NCBI RefSeq assembly: GCF_040629175.1
Contig: NZ_JBEXUX010000001.1
Coordinates: 639,456-703,455 of the forward strand
DNA from: Embleya sp040629175
GTDB taxonomy: Bacteria > Actinomycetota > Actinomycetes > Streptomycetales > Streptomycetaceae
Reading direction: 5' to 3'
Length of the DNA stretch: 64,000 nucleotides
Both the position numbers and the translations under genes were made by a program. Below are positions 1 through 9,446 of this stretch, piece after piece (positions within the stretch are counted from its first letter, which is position 1; each line of letters opens with the position of its first letter). The notes under the pieces were generated by a model. The model was not told the DNA's origin, did not search any database, and was given only the letters and a program-made list of their open reading frames with translations.

Positions 1-1
1 C

Positions 2-541
2 CGCAGGCGCTGGGACTGGGTGGTCCTGACGGGGGTCGCGGTGAGTGTGGTCCTCGCCTTCGTGTGCCTGGCCGTGGGCAGCGAGACGGACGACGAGAAG
101 GCCGCGCGCGAGGCGCTGGGCGGGCCCGAACCGCAGACGATCCTGGACGACGTCGGGACGATCATGCTGCTCGTGCTGATGGTCGCGGTGCCGATCTGGT
201 GGTGCGTCAGGTCGGCCCGCTGGGCCAAGGCGATGGGCGGGCACCAGCCGCACCCGCAGGCCGGTTACGCGCCGTGGCAGCAGGGGCCCGTCGGGCCGCA
301 CCCGCGTCCGCACCCGCAGTCGATGCCCTACCGTCCGGCGCCGCCGCCGCAGGCCCCGCCCGGGTACCTCCGGCCCGCCCCGCCCGTCGGGCCCGCCGAC
401 TCGCGCGGGCCGGTCGCTCCGCCGCCCGCCGCCGGGCCGCCGCCCCTCGACGATCCCGCCGCGCGGGCCCGGGCCCGGTTGCAGGGCCTCAGCGAACGGC
501 TGCGCGAGCAGGACGGCGGCAATCCCGGAGGACCTCGATGA
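2..541 (+). CDS. Proline-rich membrane protein, probably 5'-truncated by window edge
   Basis: The reading frame is open to the left edge, and the first GTG (position 20) has no ribosome binding site, so the true start probably lies outside the window. The visible part has two hydrophobic segments, about residues 1-20 and 48-62 counted from that GTG, separated by a short charged loop. A long tail rich in Pro, Ala, Gln and His follows, of the kind seen in cytoplasmic or extracytoplasmic linkers. The stop codon overlaps the start of the Ser/Thr kinase gene by four bases (ATGA), so the two are translationally coupled and may work together, for example as kinase and membrane partner or substrate. 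I recognise no family. Confidence 0.6.
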   Translation, partial: RRRWDWVVLTGVAVSVVLAFVCLAVGSETDDEKAAREALGGPEPQTILDDVGTIMLLVLMVAVPIWWCVRSARWAKAMGGHQPHPQAGYAPWQQGPVGPHPRPHPQSMPYRPAPPPQAPPGYLRPAPPVGPADSRGPVAPPPAAGPPPLDDPAARARARLQGLSERLREQDGGNPGGPR

Positions 542-2163
542 GCATTCCCGGACGTGTGATCGCGGGCCGCTACGAACTGTCCGCGGCGATCGGTCGCGGC
601 GGCATGGGGCAGGTCTGGAAGGCGTACGACCAGACCCTCCAGCGCCGGGTCGCGGTCAAGTTGCTGCGCACCGACCTGGTGGACACCGCCGGCGACCGCG
701 GCGCGATGGAACGACGCTTCCTGCGCGAATGCCGGGTCACCGCGGGCATCGACCACCCGGGCCTGGTCACCGTGTTCGACGGCGGCGCCGACGAGGGCGA
801 GCTGTATCTGGTGATGCAGCTCCTGGACGGCTGCGACCTGGCCGATCTGATCGCCGAGAACCAACCGGTGCCGTGGGAGTGGGCGGTCGCGGTGGCCGCG
901 CAGATCTGTTCGGTGCTGGCCGCGGTGCACGCGGTGCCGGTGGTGCACCGCGACCTCAAGCCGCGCAACGTGATGGTCCGCCGGGACGGCACGGTCAAGG
1001 TACTCGACCTGGGTGTGGCCGCGGTGCTCGACCCGGAGTCGACCAAGCTGACCACGACCGGGGCGATGCCGGGCTCACCCGCGTACATGGCGCCCGAGCA
1101 GATGAACGGCATCGTCGAGCCGCGCACCGACCTGTACGCGCTCGGCTGCCTGCTCTACGAAATGCTGGCCGGACAGGCGCCGTTCGCCGGGCCGACGATG
1201 GCCTCGGTGATGCTCGGACACCTCAACGGCACCCCGGAGCCGCTCGGCGCCCGGCGCCCGGACATCCCCGCCGGGCTGGACCGGCTCGTGCTGCACCTGC
1301 TGGGCAAGCAGCCCGATCAGCGGCCCGCGAACGCGCAGGAGGTCTACCGACTGCTCGCGCCGCTGTTGCCGGTGGGCAGCGGCGACGCGCTGGCGCCGAC
1401 CGCGCCGATGGACCCGACCCGCCCGCTGCGCTTCCCGGCCGCGCCGCAGCCGCTGCCGGGGCTGCCGGGGCCGGTACGCGCGGCGGTGCCCGACCGGCCG
1501 GCGGCGCCCTGGGCGATGAGTGCCGGCCCCGCGGCGTACCCGCCGCGCCCGGATCCGGACTGGGCCGCGGTGCCCTCCGCCGCGCCGCCCACGCCGGACG
1601 TGCGCAGCGCGCTGGACGAGGCCAATCGGCTGCTCGGCGAGGGCGCGTTGACCCAGGCCGTGGACGTGCTCGGCGCGGCCCTGCCGGTCGCCATCGCCCG
1701 GCACGGGGAACACGACCCGCTCGTCCTGGGGTTGCGTCAGGCACTCGCCGACACGTTGCTGGCGGACCGTCGGTTCCGGCGCGCGCTCCCGGAGTTGCAG
1801 TACCTCGCCGGGGTGTTCGCGGCCTCCGGCGGGCCGACCGACGCGGAGGCGATGGAGTACGGCCGACAGGTCGCGGCGTGCCTGGAGGAATTGGGCGAAC
1901 TGCCCGCCGCGCTGGGGGAGTACCGGCGACTGCTGGACCTGCATCGACGAGTCCCGGACGCCGACGTGTACCAGGGGTTCGACCTGCGCGAGCGGATCGG
2001 GTTGTTGCTCGCCGCGCTGGGCGACCCGTACCAGTCCGAGAGCGTGCTGGTGCCGCTGCTGGCCGAGCAGGAGCACCGCCTGGGCCCGCAACACCCGCGG
2101 GTGTCCACGCTGCGCCAACACCTGGCCCGGATCCACGGGGTGACCGGCTTCCGCCGACGGTGA
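538..2163 (+). CDS. Soluble Hanks-type serine/threonine protein kinase with helical repeat tail
   Basis: The 541-aa protein starts at the ATG that overlaps the upstream stop. The kinase domain fills about residues 10-280. Visible motifs are the glycine loop GRGGMGQV, the ATP-binding lysine in VAVKLL (about K41), the catalytic loop HRDLKPRN (Asp about 139), DLG in place of the usual DFG, and the APEQ motif. A proline/alanine-rich linker follows. The last 180 residues are leucine-rich and helical and look like degenerate TPR repeats. There is no membrane segment or PASTA domain, so it should be cytosolic, perhaps tethered through the co-translated upstream membrane protein. Targets cannot be read from sequence. 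Confidence 0.92.
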   Translation: MSIPGRVIAGRYELSAAIGRGGMGQVWKAYDQTLQRRVAVKLLRTDLVDTAGDRGAMERRFLRECRVTAGIDHPGLVTVFDGGADEGELYLVMQLLDGCDLADLIAENQPVPWEWAVAVAAQICSVLAAVHAVPVVHRDLKPRNVMVRRDGTVKVLDLGVAAVLDPESTKLTTTGAMPGSPAYMAPEQMNGIVEPRTDLYALGCLLYEMLAGQAPFAGPTMASVMLGHLNGTPEPLGARRPDIPAGLDRLVLHLLGKQPDQRPANAQEVYRLLAPLLPVGSGDALAPTAPMDPTRPLRFPAAPQPLPGLPGPVRAAVPDRPAAPWAMSAGPAAYPPRPDPDWAAVPSAAPPTPDVRSALDEANRLLGEGALTQAVDVLGAALPVAIARHGEHDPLVLGLRQALADTLLADRRFRRALPELQYLAGVFAASGGPTDAEAMEYGRQVAACLEELGELPAALGEYRRLLDLHRRVPDADVYQGFDLRERIGLLLAALGDPYQSESVLVPLLAEQEHRLGPQHPRVSTLRQHLARIHGVTGFRRR

Positions 2164-2340
2164 CGCCCGGGCGGCCTGCGGGTGTCGGGCCGGGTGCCGG
2201 GCGGTGACGGGTACGGGTGATCGATGCCGACGTGGGCGAAGGCGCACATTTTCTGCCACTTGTCGTGCCTGTGCTCTTCCGCCCGGGGGTCGCCATGGGC
2301 GACCGTGGAGACATCGACGCGCACGAAGGGGGACGTGGCG

Positions 2341-3075
2341 ATGGAACTGCCCGAGCTGTCCCTGCCCTGGTTCGTACTCGGTGTCGCCGGCGCGGTGTTG
2401 TCCCTGTCGCTGCCCTGGTTCCAGACCCGGACCCACCGCCGGGCCCGCGCGCTCGACTTCGACGAGTCGCGCTACGCCGGCACGCCCGACACCGTCTTCC
2501 GGGTCCCGATCACCCCGCTCAAGGTCTACGCGGAGCCGGTCGCGGTGCGCGCGGTCGGCCTGCCGCTCGGTGTCGCCGGCGCGGTGCTGTTCCTGGTGTT
2601 CGGCCTGTGGCCGTCCATGCTGACCTGGTCGGTGTGCGGCGCGGTGACCATCGTGCTCACGCCGGTGCGGCGGGCGTTGGGCCTGCGGGTGACCCACCGG
2701 ATCGCCCGGGACGTGTCCTTTCGCAACGGGCCGCTGCGCGATCGGGACGGCACGGTGATCGCCGAGCAGACCTGGCCGCAGGTGGTGCGCACCTGGTACC
2801 GGCACGAGTATCGGGACCGGCCGCCGGGCGAGGACGACCTCTCGGTCGCGGTGCTCGGCAAGTTCTGGTGGCTGGCCGGTCATCTGCTGTGCTGGCCGGT
2901 GACGTTGCCGGGCACCCAGATCGTGCAGACCGCGATGTGCCAGAACCCGGCCTGGGCGCTGGGGCATGTGGGCGACGACGCGGGCGCGCCGTGGCTCGCG
3001 GATCTGGGCGAGGCCCGCACCCCCGGGCAGCGCGACCCGCACGGAAAGGCTCGGCAGACCGCCCCGGACGGGTGA
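2341..3075 (+). CDS. Membrane protein of unknown function
   Basis: This encodes 244 aa. I chose the ATG at 2341 because AAGGGGGA lies about eight bases upstream; the upstream extension in the same frame is unlike a protein N-terminus. Hydrophobic stretches occur at about residues 7-25, 75-95, 98-115 and 183-200, so several membrane passes are likely. Between them are basic and acidic soluble segments with an EQTWPQVVRTWYRHEYRD stretch. I do not recognise a characterised family. It is 45 bases before the transporter gene on the same strand and may be co-transcribed with it. Confidence 0.7.
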   Translation: MELPELSLPWFVLGVAGAVLSLSLPWFQTRTHRRARALDFDESRYAGTPDTVFRVPITPLKVYAEPVAVRAVGLPLGVAGAVLFLVFGLWPSMLTWSVCGAVTIVLTPVRRALGLRVTHRIARDVSFRNGPLRDRDGTVIAEQTWPQVVRTWYRHEYRDRPPGEDDLSVAVLGKFWWLAGHLLCWPVTLPGTQIVQTAMCQNPAWALGHVGDDAGAPWLADLGEARTPGQRDPHGKARQTAPDG

Positions 3076-3120
3076 CGCCCGCACGGGTGACCACACCCCC
3101 CACCCGATCGTTGGGCCGGT

Positions 3121-4416
3121 GTGACGCGAAATGTCTCCATGATCCGGATCGCGGCGGCGTCCTTCGCCGGCACCTCGATCGAGTTCTACGATTTCTTCGT
3201 CTACGGCACGGCCGCGGCCCTGGTGCTCGGGCCGCTGTTCTTTCCCGGCTTCTCACCGATCGCGGGCACCCTCGCGGCATTCGCCACCTACGCGGTGGGC
3301 TTCGTCTCGCGGCCGTTGGGCTCGGTGTTGTTCGGTCGGTTGGGCGATCGGCGCGGGCGGCGTCCGGTCCTGGTCGGCTCGTTGTTGCTGACCGGCGTCG
3401 CGACCGTGCTGGTCGGGTTGTTGCCCACCTACGACCGGATCGGCCTGGCCGCGCCGATCCTGCTCGTGCTGCTGCGTTTTTGCCAGGGGCTGGGGGTCGG
3501 CGGCGAATGGGGCGGCGCGGTGTTGCTGGCGGCCGAGCACGCGCCGCCGGGACGCCGGGCGTTGTGGGGCAGCTTCCCGCAGGCGGGTCCCGCGATCGGG
3601 TTCCTGCTCGCCAACGGCATCATGCTGACCCTGTCGGGGGCGCTGACCGAGGCCCAGTTCCAGGCGTGGGGTTGGCGGGTGCCGTTCCTGTTCGCCGGCG
3701 TGCTCGCGGGCCTGGGGCTGCTGCTGCGCGCCTCGATCGAGGAGACCCCGGCGTTCGTCGAACTGGCCGCCGCGAACGAGTTGTCGGCGAGCCCCTTCAC
3801 CGAGGTGGTGCGCGGGCACTGGCGGCTGATCCTGCTCGTCGCCGGGGCGCTGACCTGCGGCTACGTGGGCTTCTACCTGACCACGACGTGGTCGCTGCAC
3901 TACGCCACCGACAGGCTGGCGGTCGGGCGCACCACGATGCTCGCGTGCATCATGGTCGCGGTGGTGGGCAAGGCCGCGGCCACGCCGTTGTTCGCGTTGC
4001 TGGGTGATCGGTACGGGCGCAAGCCGCTGTGCGTGGCGGGTTGTGCGGCGATGGGGTTGTGGGCGTTCCCGATGCTGGGGCTGCTGGCCACCGGTGAGCC
4101 GATGTGGATGACGCTGGCCTGCCTGGGCACGCTGATCGCCTTCATCACGATGTTCTCGGTGGTCGGCACGTACCTGTCGGAGTTGTTCGAACCGCGCGTG
4201 CGGTGCACCGGCGCGTCCACCGCGTACAACCTGGGCGGCGTCCTCGGGGGCGCGCTGACCCCGATCGTGGCCACCGAACTGGCCCGGGGCGACGGCACCC
4301 CGTGGAGCGTCGCGGCCTATCTCGCGGCGGCTTCGGTGCTCAGCGTGGCGTGCTTCTCGGCGCTGCCGGAGACCCGCGCGGTGCCGGCCTGGGAGGGACG
4401 ACCGGCGACCGCCTGA
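3121..4416 (+). CDS. MFS transporter, metabolite:H+ symporter (MHS) family
   Basis: This is a 431-aa protein with about 12 hydrophobic segments. The first helix carries the MHS-type sequence FAGTSIEFYDFFVYGTAA. The loop between helices 2 and 3 has the MFS signature GRLGDRRGRRPVLV, repeated in the second half as GDRYGRKPL. Helix 4-5 has RFCQGLGVGGEWGGA. These features match proton symporters of the shikimate, proline/betaine and alpha-ketoglutarate group; the substrate cannot be decided. The GTG start is followed by a short polar N-terminus typical of the family. The downstream neighbour is a SnoaL-like protein. Confidence 0.9.
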   Translation: MTRNVSMIRIAAASFAGTSIEFYDFFVYGTAAALVLGPLFFPGFSPIAGTLAAFATYAVGFVSRPLGSVLFGRLGDRRGRRPVLVGSLLLTGVATVLVGLLPTYDRIGLAAPILLVLLRFCQGLGVGGEWGGAVLLAAEHAPPGRRALWGSFPQAGPAIGFLLANGIMLTLSGALTEAQFQAWGWRVPFLFAGVLAGLGLLLRASIEETPAFVELAAANELSASPFTEVVRGHWRLILLVAGALTCGYVGFYLTTTWSLHYATDRLAVGRTTMLACIMVAVVGKAAATPLFALLGDRYGRKPLCVAGCAAMGLWAFPMLGLLATGEPMWMTLACLGTLIAFITMFSVVGTYLSELFEPRVRCTGASTAYNLGGVLGGALTPIVATELARGDGTPWSVAAYLAAASVLSVACFSALPETRAVPAWEGRPATA

Positions 4417-4512
4417 TGCGGAGGCGGCGGCGGCTTCCCGGTGCGCCGGCGATCCGCGCTGTCGGCGGTGATCGATCTTCCTTCGTCGGCCGTTGTGGGT
4501 CAGGCTGCGGCC

Positions 4513-4941
4513 ATGGAATCCAGTGATGTCGAACAGGCCCGCGCACGGCACGTGCGGATCGCCGAGCGGCTGCTCGCGGCGGTGAGCGCGGGCGACCGGG
4601 GCGCCCAGGTGGCCTGCTACCACCCGGACGTGGTGCTCGAATTCCCCTACGCCGACCCGCCCGTGCGGATCGAGGGCCGGGACACGGTGGACGCCTATCT
4701 GAAGGTCGCGCTCGGCATCTTCGAGCTGCGCCTGACGGTGACCCGGGTCCACGACTGCGTGGACCCGGACACCGTGATCGTCGAGTTCACCGGCGAGGGG
4801 CGGGCCAGGCCCACCGACCGCGCCTACGCGAACACCTACATCGTGGTGCTGGCCTTCCGGGAGGGTCTGGTGGTCGGCCAGCGCGAGTTCTACAACCCGG
4901 TGCCGGCCGCCCGGGCCTTGACCGCGACGCCCGCCAACTGA
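4513..4941 (+). CDS. SnoaL-like / nuclear transport factor 2 family protein
   Basis: The 142-aa protein begins at ATG 4513 (MESSDVEQ); the in-frame sequence upstream of it does not look like protein. It has the NTF2-like pattern of an N-terminal helix (HVRIAERLLAAVSAGD), then a beta-rich cone with YHPDVVLEFPY, IEGRDTVDAYL and a C-terminal AYANTYIVVLAFREG strand pair ending in REFYNP. Such proteins can be small isomerases or cyclases, or simply ligand-binding folds. Substrate and activity are unknown. Its last 52 bases overlap the convergent methyltransferase gene. Confidence 0.8.
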   Translation: MESSDVEQARARHVRIAERLLAAVSAGDRGAQVACYHPDVVLEFPYADPPVRIEGRDTVDAYLKVALGIFELRLTVTRVHDCVDPDTVIVEFTGEGRARPTDRAYANTYIVVLAFREGLVVGQREFYNPVPAARALTATPAN

Positions 4942-5714
4942 GGCAGCTTCACCTCGGGGTCGCCGAGCCGGCCCTCGGGGCCCCACACGTCCACCGGGAC
5001 CAGGCGGGCGGGCAACAGTTCCAGGCCGCCGAAGATGGCCAGGATGCCGTCGTGCGAACGGGCGTGCATCTTCTGCACGTTGGACGAGTACTCGCTGAGC
5101 GCACGATCCATTCCGGCCGGGCGCTCCTCGCTGCGGTGCGCGTGCGAGAGGGCCAGGTGGCTGCCGGGCACCGTCGCGTCCATGTACCGGCGCACCACGC
5201 CCGCCGGGTCCGCCTCGTCGGGGAGGAAGTGCAGCACCGACACGACCAGCACCCCGACCGGCTGGGAGAAGTCGATCAGCCTGCGCACCTCGGGCGAATC
5301 GATCACCTTGGCCGGGTCGGTCAGGTCGGCGCCCACGACCGTCGCGTTCGGGTTGTTCGCGAGCAGGGCCTGGCTGTGCGCGACCGCGACCGGGTCGTTG
5401 TCCACGTAGACCACCCGCGCGTCCGGATCGGCCTTGTGCGCGATCTCGTGCACGTTGCCCACCGTCGGGATGCCCGAGCCCAGGTCCAGGAACTGCCGGA
5501 TGCCCAGATCCAGCAGGTGGTGCACGGCGCGGGTGAGGAACACCCGGTTCCCGCGCAGCACGTCGCGCAGCTCGGGCATCGCCTGGGTGACCAGTTCGGC
5601 GGCCTCGCGGTCGACCGCGAAGTTGTGCGCGCCGCCGAGTGCGTAGTCGTAGACGCGGGCCACGCTGGCGCGCGTGATGTCGATGTGCTCTGGAGCCCAG
5701 TCCGGTCGAGTCAT
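4890..5714 (-). CDS. DUF574-type SAM-dependent methyltransferase
   Basis: The 274-aa protein has the actinobacterial DUF574 (Methyltransf_19) layout: an N-terminal helical segment with RVYDYALGGAHNF, the SAM-binding motif FLDLGSGIPT, then VVYVDNDPVAVAHSQ and the late strand GVLVVSVLHFLPDE. Members are abundant in Streptomyces and their substrates are mostly unknown. The gene is convergent with the SnoaL-like gene and overlaps it by 52 bases. It lies 192 bases downstream of the amidohydrolase operon on the same strand, with no obvious terminator between them. Confidence 0.9.
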   Translation of the reverse strand: MTRPDWAPEHIDITRASVARVYDYALGGAHNFAVDREAAELVTQAMPELRDVLRGNRVFLTRAVHHLLDLGIRQFLDLGSGIPTVGNVHEIAHKADPDARVVYVDNDPVAVAHSQALLANNPNATVVGADLTDPAKVIDSPEVRRLIDFSQPVGVLVVSVLHFLPDEADPAGVVRRYMDATVPGSHLALSHAHRSEERPAGMDRALSEYSSNVQKMHARSHDGILAIFGGLELLPARLVPVDVWGPEGRLGDPEVKLPQLAGVAVKARAAGTGL

Positions 5715-5906
5715 GGCTCGGACTCTAAAGCGTGCGGACTCGATGCACCGGAAAAATCGCCCGCTCGACGGTTGGAAGCCCTGTGCAAGGCGTCACACCC
5801 GCACGGTTGGCCCGCCCGCCCGGACATCGCGGCGGTCCCGGCGTCGACCGGATCGAAACGATGGGTTCCGATCTCGGACGCCGGGATCGCCGCCGGGTGG
5901 CCGCGG

Positions 5907-7193
5907 TTACGGCTTGACGCTCAGCGCGCCCACGAACGCGGGGCACTTGTCCGCGCCGACCGGGATGTCCTCGGGCGCCAGCGGTGCCCACACCTGGTCG
6001 ACCCGGGGGCCCACCCGCGCCGCGATCGGGGCCAGCGCCGCCAGGTCGAAGCCGTACAACTTCGCCGCGTTGCCGCCGACCATGGCCGCGACCTCGACCG
6101 GGTCGATGCCGTTGTAGGTCAGTTGCAACGCCTCGCGGCTGAACGGATGGCTGGCCTCCTTGTGCGGGTAGTCGCTGCCCCACATGATCCGGTCCACGCC
6201 CACCTGGTAGCGCAGCTTGGCCTCGGCCGGGCGCTGGAAGCTGGCCCCGACGTGGCACTGCCGGGCCCAGTACTCGCTGGGCTTGAGGTCCATCCGGCCC
6301 ACCAGCGCGCTGCCCCACTCGTATTCCTGCGAGCCGACCGCGGTGCTCATCCGGTGCCAGTAGTAGTCCAGCCGCCGGGTCTCCTCCGGGATCCAGGCGG
6401 TGCCCTGCTCGGTGAAGACGAACTGCAGCTCCGGGTGGCGATCCATCGCGCCGGAGACCACCAGGTGGGTGAACGCGCGGTGCGCCCACCAGGACACCTC
6501 GGTCAGGAACACCACCTTGTCCACGTCGGTGTCCCCGGCCGGCGGCGCGGCCGAGCCGGTGTGGTGGTTCACCGGCATGCCCAACTCCTCGCACACCCGC
6601 CACAACGGCTCGTAGTGCGCGTAGTCGAACATCGGCACCAGGCCGGAACCGGGCGGAGTGCCGGGCAGCAGTACGCCGCCGGTGAGCCCGGCCTCCTTGG
6701 CCCAGCGGATCTCCTCCACCGCGGCCGGGATGTCGTGCAGCATGATCTGCACGATGCCCGCCCGGCGTCCGGGCGTCGCCGCGCAGAAGTCGACCATCCA
6801 GCGGTTGTGCGCCTTCAGCCCCTCCCAACGCAGCGCCAGATCGCCCGCGTTCGCGGCCGGCGGCTGGTCGGTGAGCGAGGGCTTGGGGAAGAACGGCGGC
6901 ACGGTGTTGGGAAAGACGACCTCCGCCACCACCCCGTCCGCCTCCAGGTCGCGCATGCGTCGGTCGGAGTCCCAGTTGCGCGGACCCAGATCGCCCTTGA
7001 GGTCCTCGTAGGGAATCTCGTAGCCGCTCACCCAGGTGTCGAACTCGGCGTGCAGGCGCGCGGGCAGGTAGTCGCGGTAGCCGTGGATCTCGCCGCCGCC
7101 GTGGCAGTCGGCCGAGATCACCGTGTACCGCTCGGGGTGGTCACCGGTCGGGGGGCCGCTCGGGACGAGGAGCGGGGTGGTGCTGTCAGTCAT
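5907..7193 (-). CDS. Amidohydrolase-2 (ACMSD-type) family metal-dependent hydrolase
   Basis: The 428-aa protein is the last gene of a four-gene minus-strand cluster. The metal-site motif near the N-terminus is SADCH (Asp29-x-His31), the D-x-H variant of the usual H-x-H. Later metal or active-site candidates are NHHTG and the C-terminal MWGSDYPHKE aspartate. This is the ACMSD/4-oxalomesaconate hydratase branch of the amidohydrolase superfamily, which includes decarboxylases and hydrolases of aromatic ring-cleavage products. It starts six bases after the stop of a related hydrolase (7200-8555), an older duplication judging by their shared layout but low identity. The actual substrate is unknown. 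Confidence 0.88.
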   Translation of the reverse strand: MTDSTTPLLVPSGPPTGDHPERYTVISADCHGGGEIHGYRDYLPARLHAEFDTWVSGYEIPYEDLKGDLGPRNWDSDRRMRDLEADGVVAEVVFPNTVPPFFPKPSLTDQPPAANAGDLALRWEGLKAHNRWMVDFCAATPGRRAGIVQIMLHDIPAAVEEIRWAKEAGLTGGVLLPGTPPGSGLVPMFDYAHYEPLWRVCEELGMPVNHHTGSAAPPAGDTDVDKVVFLTEVSWWAHRAFTHLVVSGAMDRHPELQFVFTEQGTAWIPEETRRLDYYWHRMSTAVGSQEYEWGSALVGRMDLKPSEYWARQCHVGASFQRPAEAKLRYQVGVDRIMWGSDYPHKEASHPFSREALQLTYNGIDPVEVAAMVGGNAAKLYGFDLAALAPIAARVGPRVDQVWAPLAPEDIPVGADKCPAFVGALSVKP

Positions 7194-7199
7194 GGGGGA

Positions 7200-8555
7200 T
7201 CAGACCTCCAGGGCTTCCGCGTTGGGGTTGATCGCGGCGCCCGTGTCGTGTCCGGTGAGCCAGTGCCGGCCGATCTCGGCGGCGGCGGCCCACTTGGTCG
7301 TCAGGTCCTTCGCCGACCCGTCCTCGTTCACCTGACCGAGTGTCGCGGGGGTGACCCCGACCCGCTCGGCATGCGGCCTGAGGGCGGCCAGGTCGAAGCC
7401 GTACACATCCGCGACCGCCTCGCCGAGCATCACCCGCGTCTCGGCGATCGGGACGTCGGAGAAGGTCTTGCGCAGGATGTTGAGCGTCTCGGGCCAGGTG
7501 CCCTCGGGGTGCGGGAAATCGTTACCCCAGCAGATGTTGCCGACACCGATTTCGTAGCGCATGCCGATCTCGCGCCGCTTGGTGTTGGACGCGCCGATGA
7601 AGCAGTTGCGGTCGAAGTACTCGCTCGGGAGCAGCTTGATCTCCTCGAAGCCGGCCAACTTGGCCGCCCCACGCGAGCCCAACAGCAACCGGTCGGTGAA
7701 CCACAGCAGGTTGCCCACCCACCAGCAACCCGCCTCGGTCACCCCGAACCGCAGCCGCGGGAAGCGCTCGAACACGCCGGACCACAGCAGGAACCACAAC
7801 GGCCGGGACGGCCACCAGGTGACCTCGGTGACGTAGATGCCCAGGTGGTTCCCGTACGCCTCGCGGTCGGCCGGACCCGAGTGGGTGACCACCGGGAGCT
7901 CCAGGTCCTCGCACAGCGCCCACACCGGGTCGTATCTGCGGTCGTGGTACGGCGTCTGGTTCATCCACATCGCCGGGATCATCACCGCGCCCAGGCCGTC
8001 CGCCTTGATCCGGCGGATCTCCGCGAGCACGTCCTCGATCGCGGCGGTGATCGGGATCAGCGCGACCCCGCGCCGCCGTTCCGGGCTGGTCTTGCACAAC
8101 TCGGCCAGCCAGCGGTTGTGCGCCTGCGCGCCGGCCAGGCCCAGCTCCGGATCCATGTCGCCGGACAGGCCCAGACCCGCGCCGAACGGTACGCAGGTAC
8201 GCGACTCGACCGCGTCGGCGTCCGGGAAGATCACCTCGCCGACCACGCCGTCCTTGTCCAACTCCAGGTCGCGCCGGTCCACTTCCCAACCGCTGCGCAG
8301 CACCTCCTCGTTGGTCTCGAACCAGTTCGCCGCGAAGTCCTCGTTGCGCACGCCCAGGTCGGTGATCGCCTTGAGCTGGGCCTCGCGCTCGGACATGAAC
8401 CGGTCGAACGCGGGGTGGTGTTTCGTGGCGAGGTAGTCGCGATACAGCTCGGTCGGCAGCCCGGCGTGGGTGTCGGAGGAGATGATCGTGTAGGGGGTGG
8501 TGAGTTCGCTCGGGTCGGCTTGGCTGCTCTGCTCGGTGTTTTCGGTCATCGTCAC
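7200..8555 (-). CDS. Amidohydrolase-2 (ACMSD-type) family metal-dependent hydrolase
   Basis: The 451-aa protein is a paralogue of the next gene downstream. It has SSDTH (Asp28-x-His30) at the N-terminus, VTHSG in the middle and CWGNDFPHPEG near the C-terminus, giving the ligands expected for a metal-dependent TIM-barrel hydrolase or decarboxylase. The GTG start at 8555 directly follows the SDR stop codon (TGAGTG), so the genes are coupled; an ATG two codons in is an alternative. The cluster order (decarboxylase-like, SDR, two amidohydrolases) suggests stepwise breakdown of an acyclic or ring-cleaved carboxylic acid, but no substrate can be named. Confidence 0.88.
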   Translation of the reverse strand: MTMTENTEQSSQADPSELTTPYTIISSDTHAGLPTELYRDYLATKHHPAFDRFMSEREAQLKAITDLGVRNEDFAANWFETNEEVLRSGWEVDRRDLELDKDGVVGEVIFPDADAVESRTCVPFGAGLGLSGDMDPELGLAGAQAHNRWLAELCKTSPERRRGVALIPITAAIEDVLAEIRRIKADGLGAVMIPAMWMNQTPYHDRRYDPVWALCEDLELPVVTHSGPADREAYGNHLGIYVTEVTWWPSRPLWFLLWSGVFERFPRLRFGVTEAGCWWVGNLLWFTDRLLLGSRGAAKLAGFEEIKLLPSEYFDRNCFIGASNTKRREIGMRYEIGVGNICWGNDFPHPEGTWPETLNILRKTFSDVPIAETRVMLGEAVADVYGFDLAALRPHAERVGVTPATLGQVNEDGSAKDLTTKWAAAAEIGRHWLTGHDTGAAINPNAEALEV

Positions 8556-9446
8556 TCACTTGTCCAGGACGAAGGTTTCGAGGTACGAGGGGTTGCTGCG
8601 GGCGAGCATGCTCTGCGACCGCGCGGTGATCTGTCCGTCGCTGTGCTCGCTGGCCGGCATGATCCAGAACCGGTTCTCCCGGATGCCCTGGAGCACGTCG
8701 GCCGCGACCGACTCGACCGGGGTGAACTCGATCTCCTGCCCCGAGTCGCGCATCGCCTTCTCCCACGCGTCGAGCGTGTTGTACGGCGTCTTGCGCGGCA
8801 CCGACTTGGCGAACCGCTCGGGCCGGTTGCGGTAGGACTCCCACAGGCCGGTGCGCAACATCTTGGGGCCGGGGAACAGCACGGACGCGCCGAGTTGCGC
8901 GCGCACCTGGCCGAGTTGGGCGTACAGCGCCTCGGTCATGGTCACCACCGCGGCCTTGGTGGTCGCGTACACCGACGCGTTCGGCAGCGGCGCGATGCCG
9001 CCGTCGCCGGAGGAGGTGTTCACGATGTGGCCGGGGGTGTTCTGCGCGAGCATGCGCGGGACGAACGCCTGGATGCCGTTGAAGACGCCGAACACGTTGA
9101 CGGCGAAGCACCAGTCCCAGTCCTTGGGGTCGTGCTCCCACATCTTGCCCTCGGAGCCCGAGCCGATCCCGGCGTTGTTGCACAGCACGTGCACCGCGCC
9201 GAAGTGCTCGAACGCGGCGTCGGCGAGCCCGAACACCGATTCGCGCACCGACACGTCCACGATGTGCCCGATCGCGTCACCGCCCGCTTCGGTGATCCGC
9301 GCGACGGCCTTGTCCAGCGCGCCCTGCTCGATGTCGCCGAGCACGACCTTCATGCCCTCGGCGCTGAACCGCTCGGCCATCGCGAGTCCGATGCCGCTCG
9401 CGGCGCCGGTGACGACGGCGACTCTGCCGTCGAATTCCTGCAGCAT
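8556..9446 (-). CDS. Short-chain dehydrogenase/reductase (SDR)
   Basis: The 296-aa protein has the classical SDR set: the cofactor loop TGAASGIG at about residues 14-21, NNAG, the catalytic serine in NTSSG and the catalytic YATTK. An Asp-Ile pair (LGDIEQ) after the second strand favours NAD over NADP. It is longer than a minimal SDR, with a C-terminal extension containing a PRKTPYNTLDAWEKA helix. It is directly coupled to the downstream amidohydrolase and sits 97 bases after the decarboxylase-like gene. It presumably oxidises an alcohol intermediate in the same pathway. Confidence 0.9.
   Translation of the reverse strand: MLQEFDGRVAVVTGAASGIGLAMAERFSAEGMKVVLGDIEQGALDKAVARITEAGGDAIGHIVDVSVRESVFGLADAAFEHFGAVHVLCNNAGIGSGSEGKMWEHDPKDWDWCFAVNVFGVFNGIQAFVPRMLAQNTPGHIVNTSSGDGGIAPLPNASVYATTKAAVVTMTEALYAQLGQVRAQLGASVLFPGPKMLRTGLWESYRNRPERFAKSVPRKTPYNTLDAWEKAMRDSGQEIEFTPVESVAADVLQGIRENRFWIMPASEHSDGQITARSQSMLARSNPSYLETFVLDK

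Noticed and set aside
5715..5906. Regulatory region between the DUF574 gene and amidohydrolase
   Set aside because: No palindrome, terminator stem of useful length or promoter hexamers could be supported.
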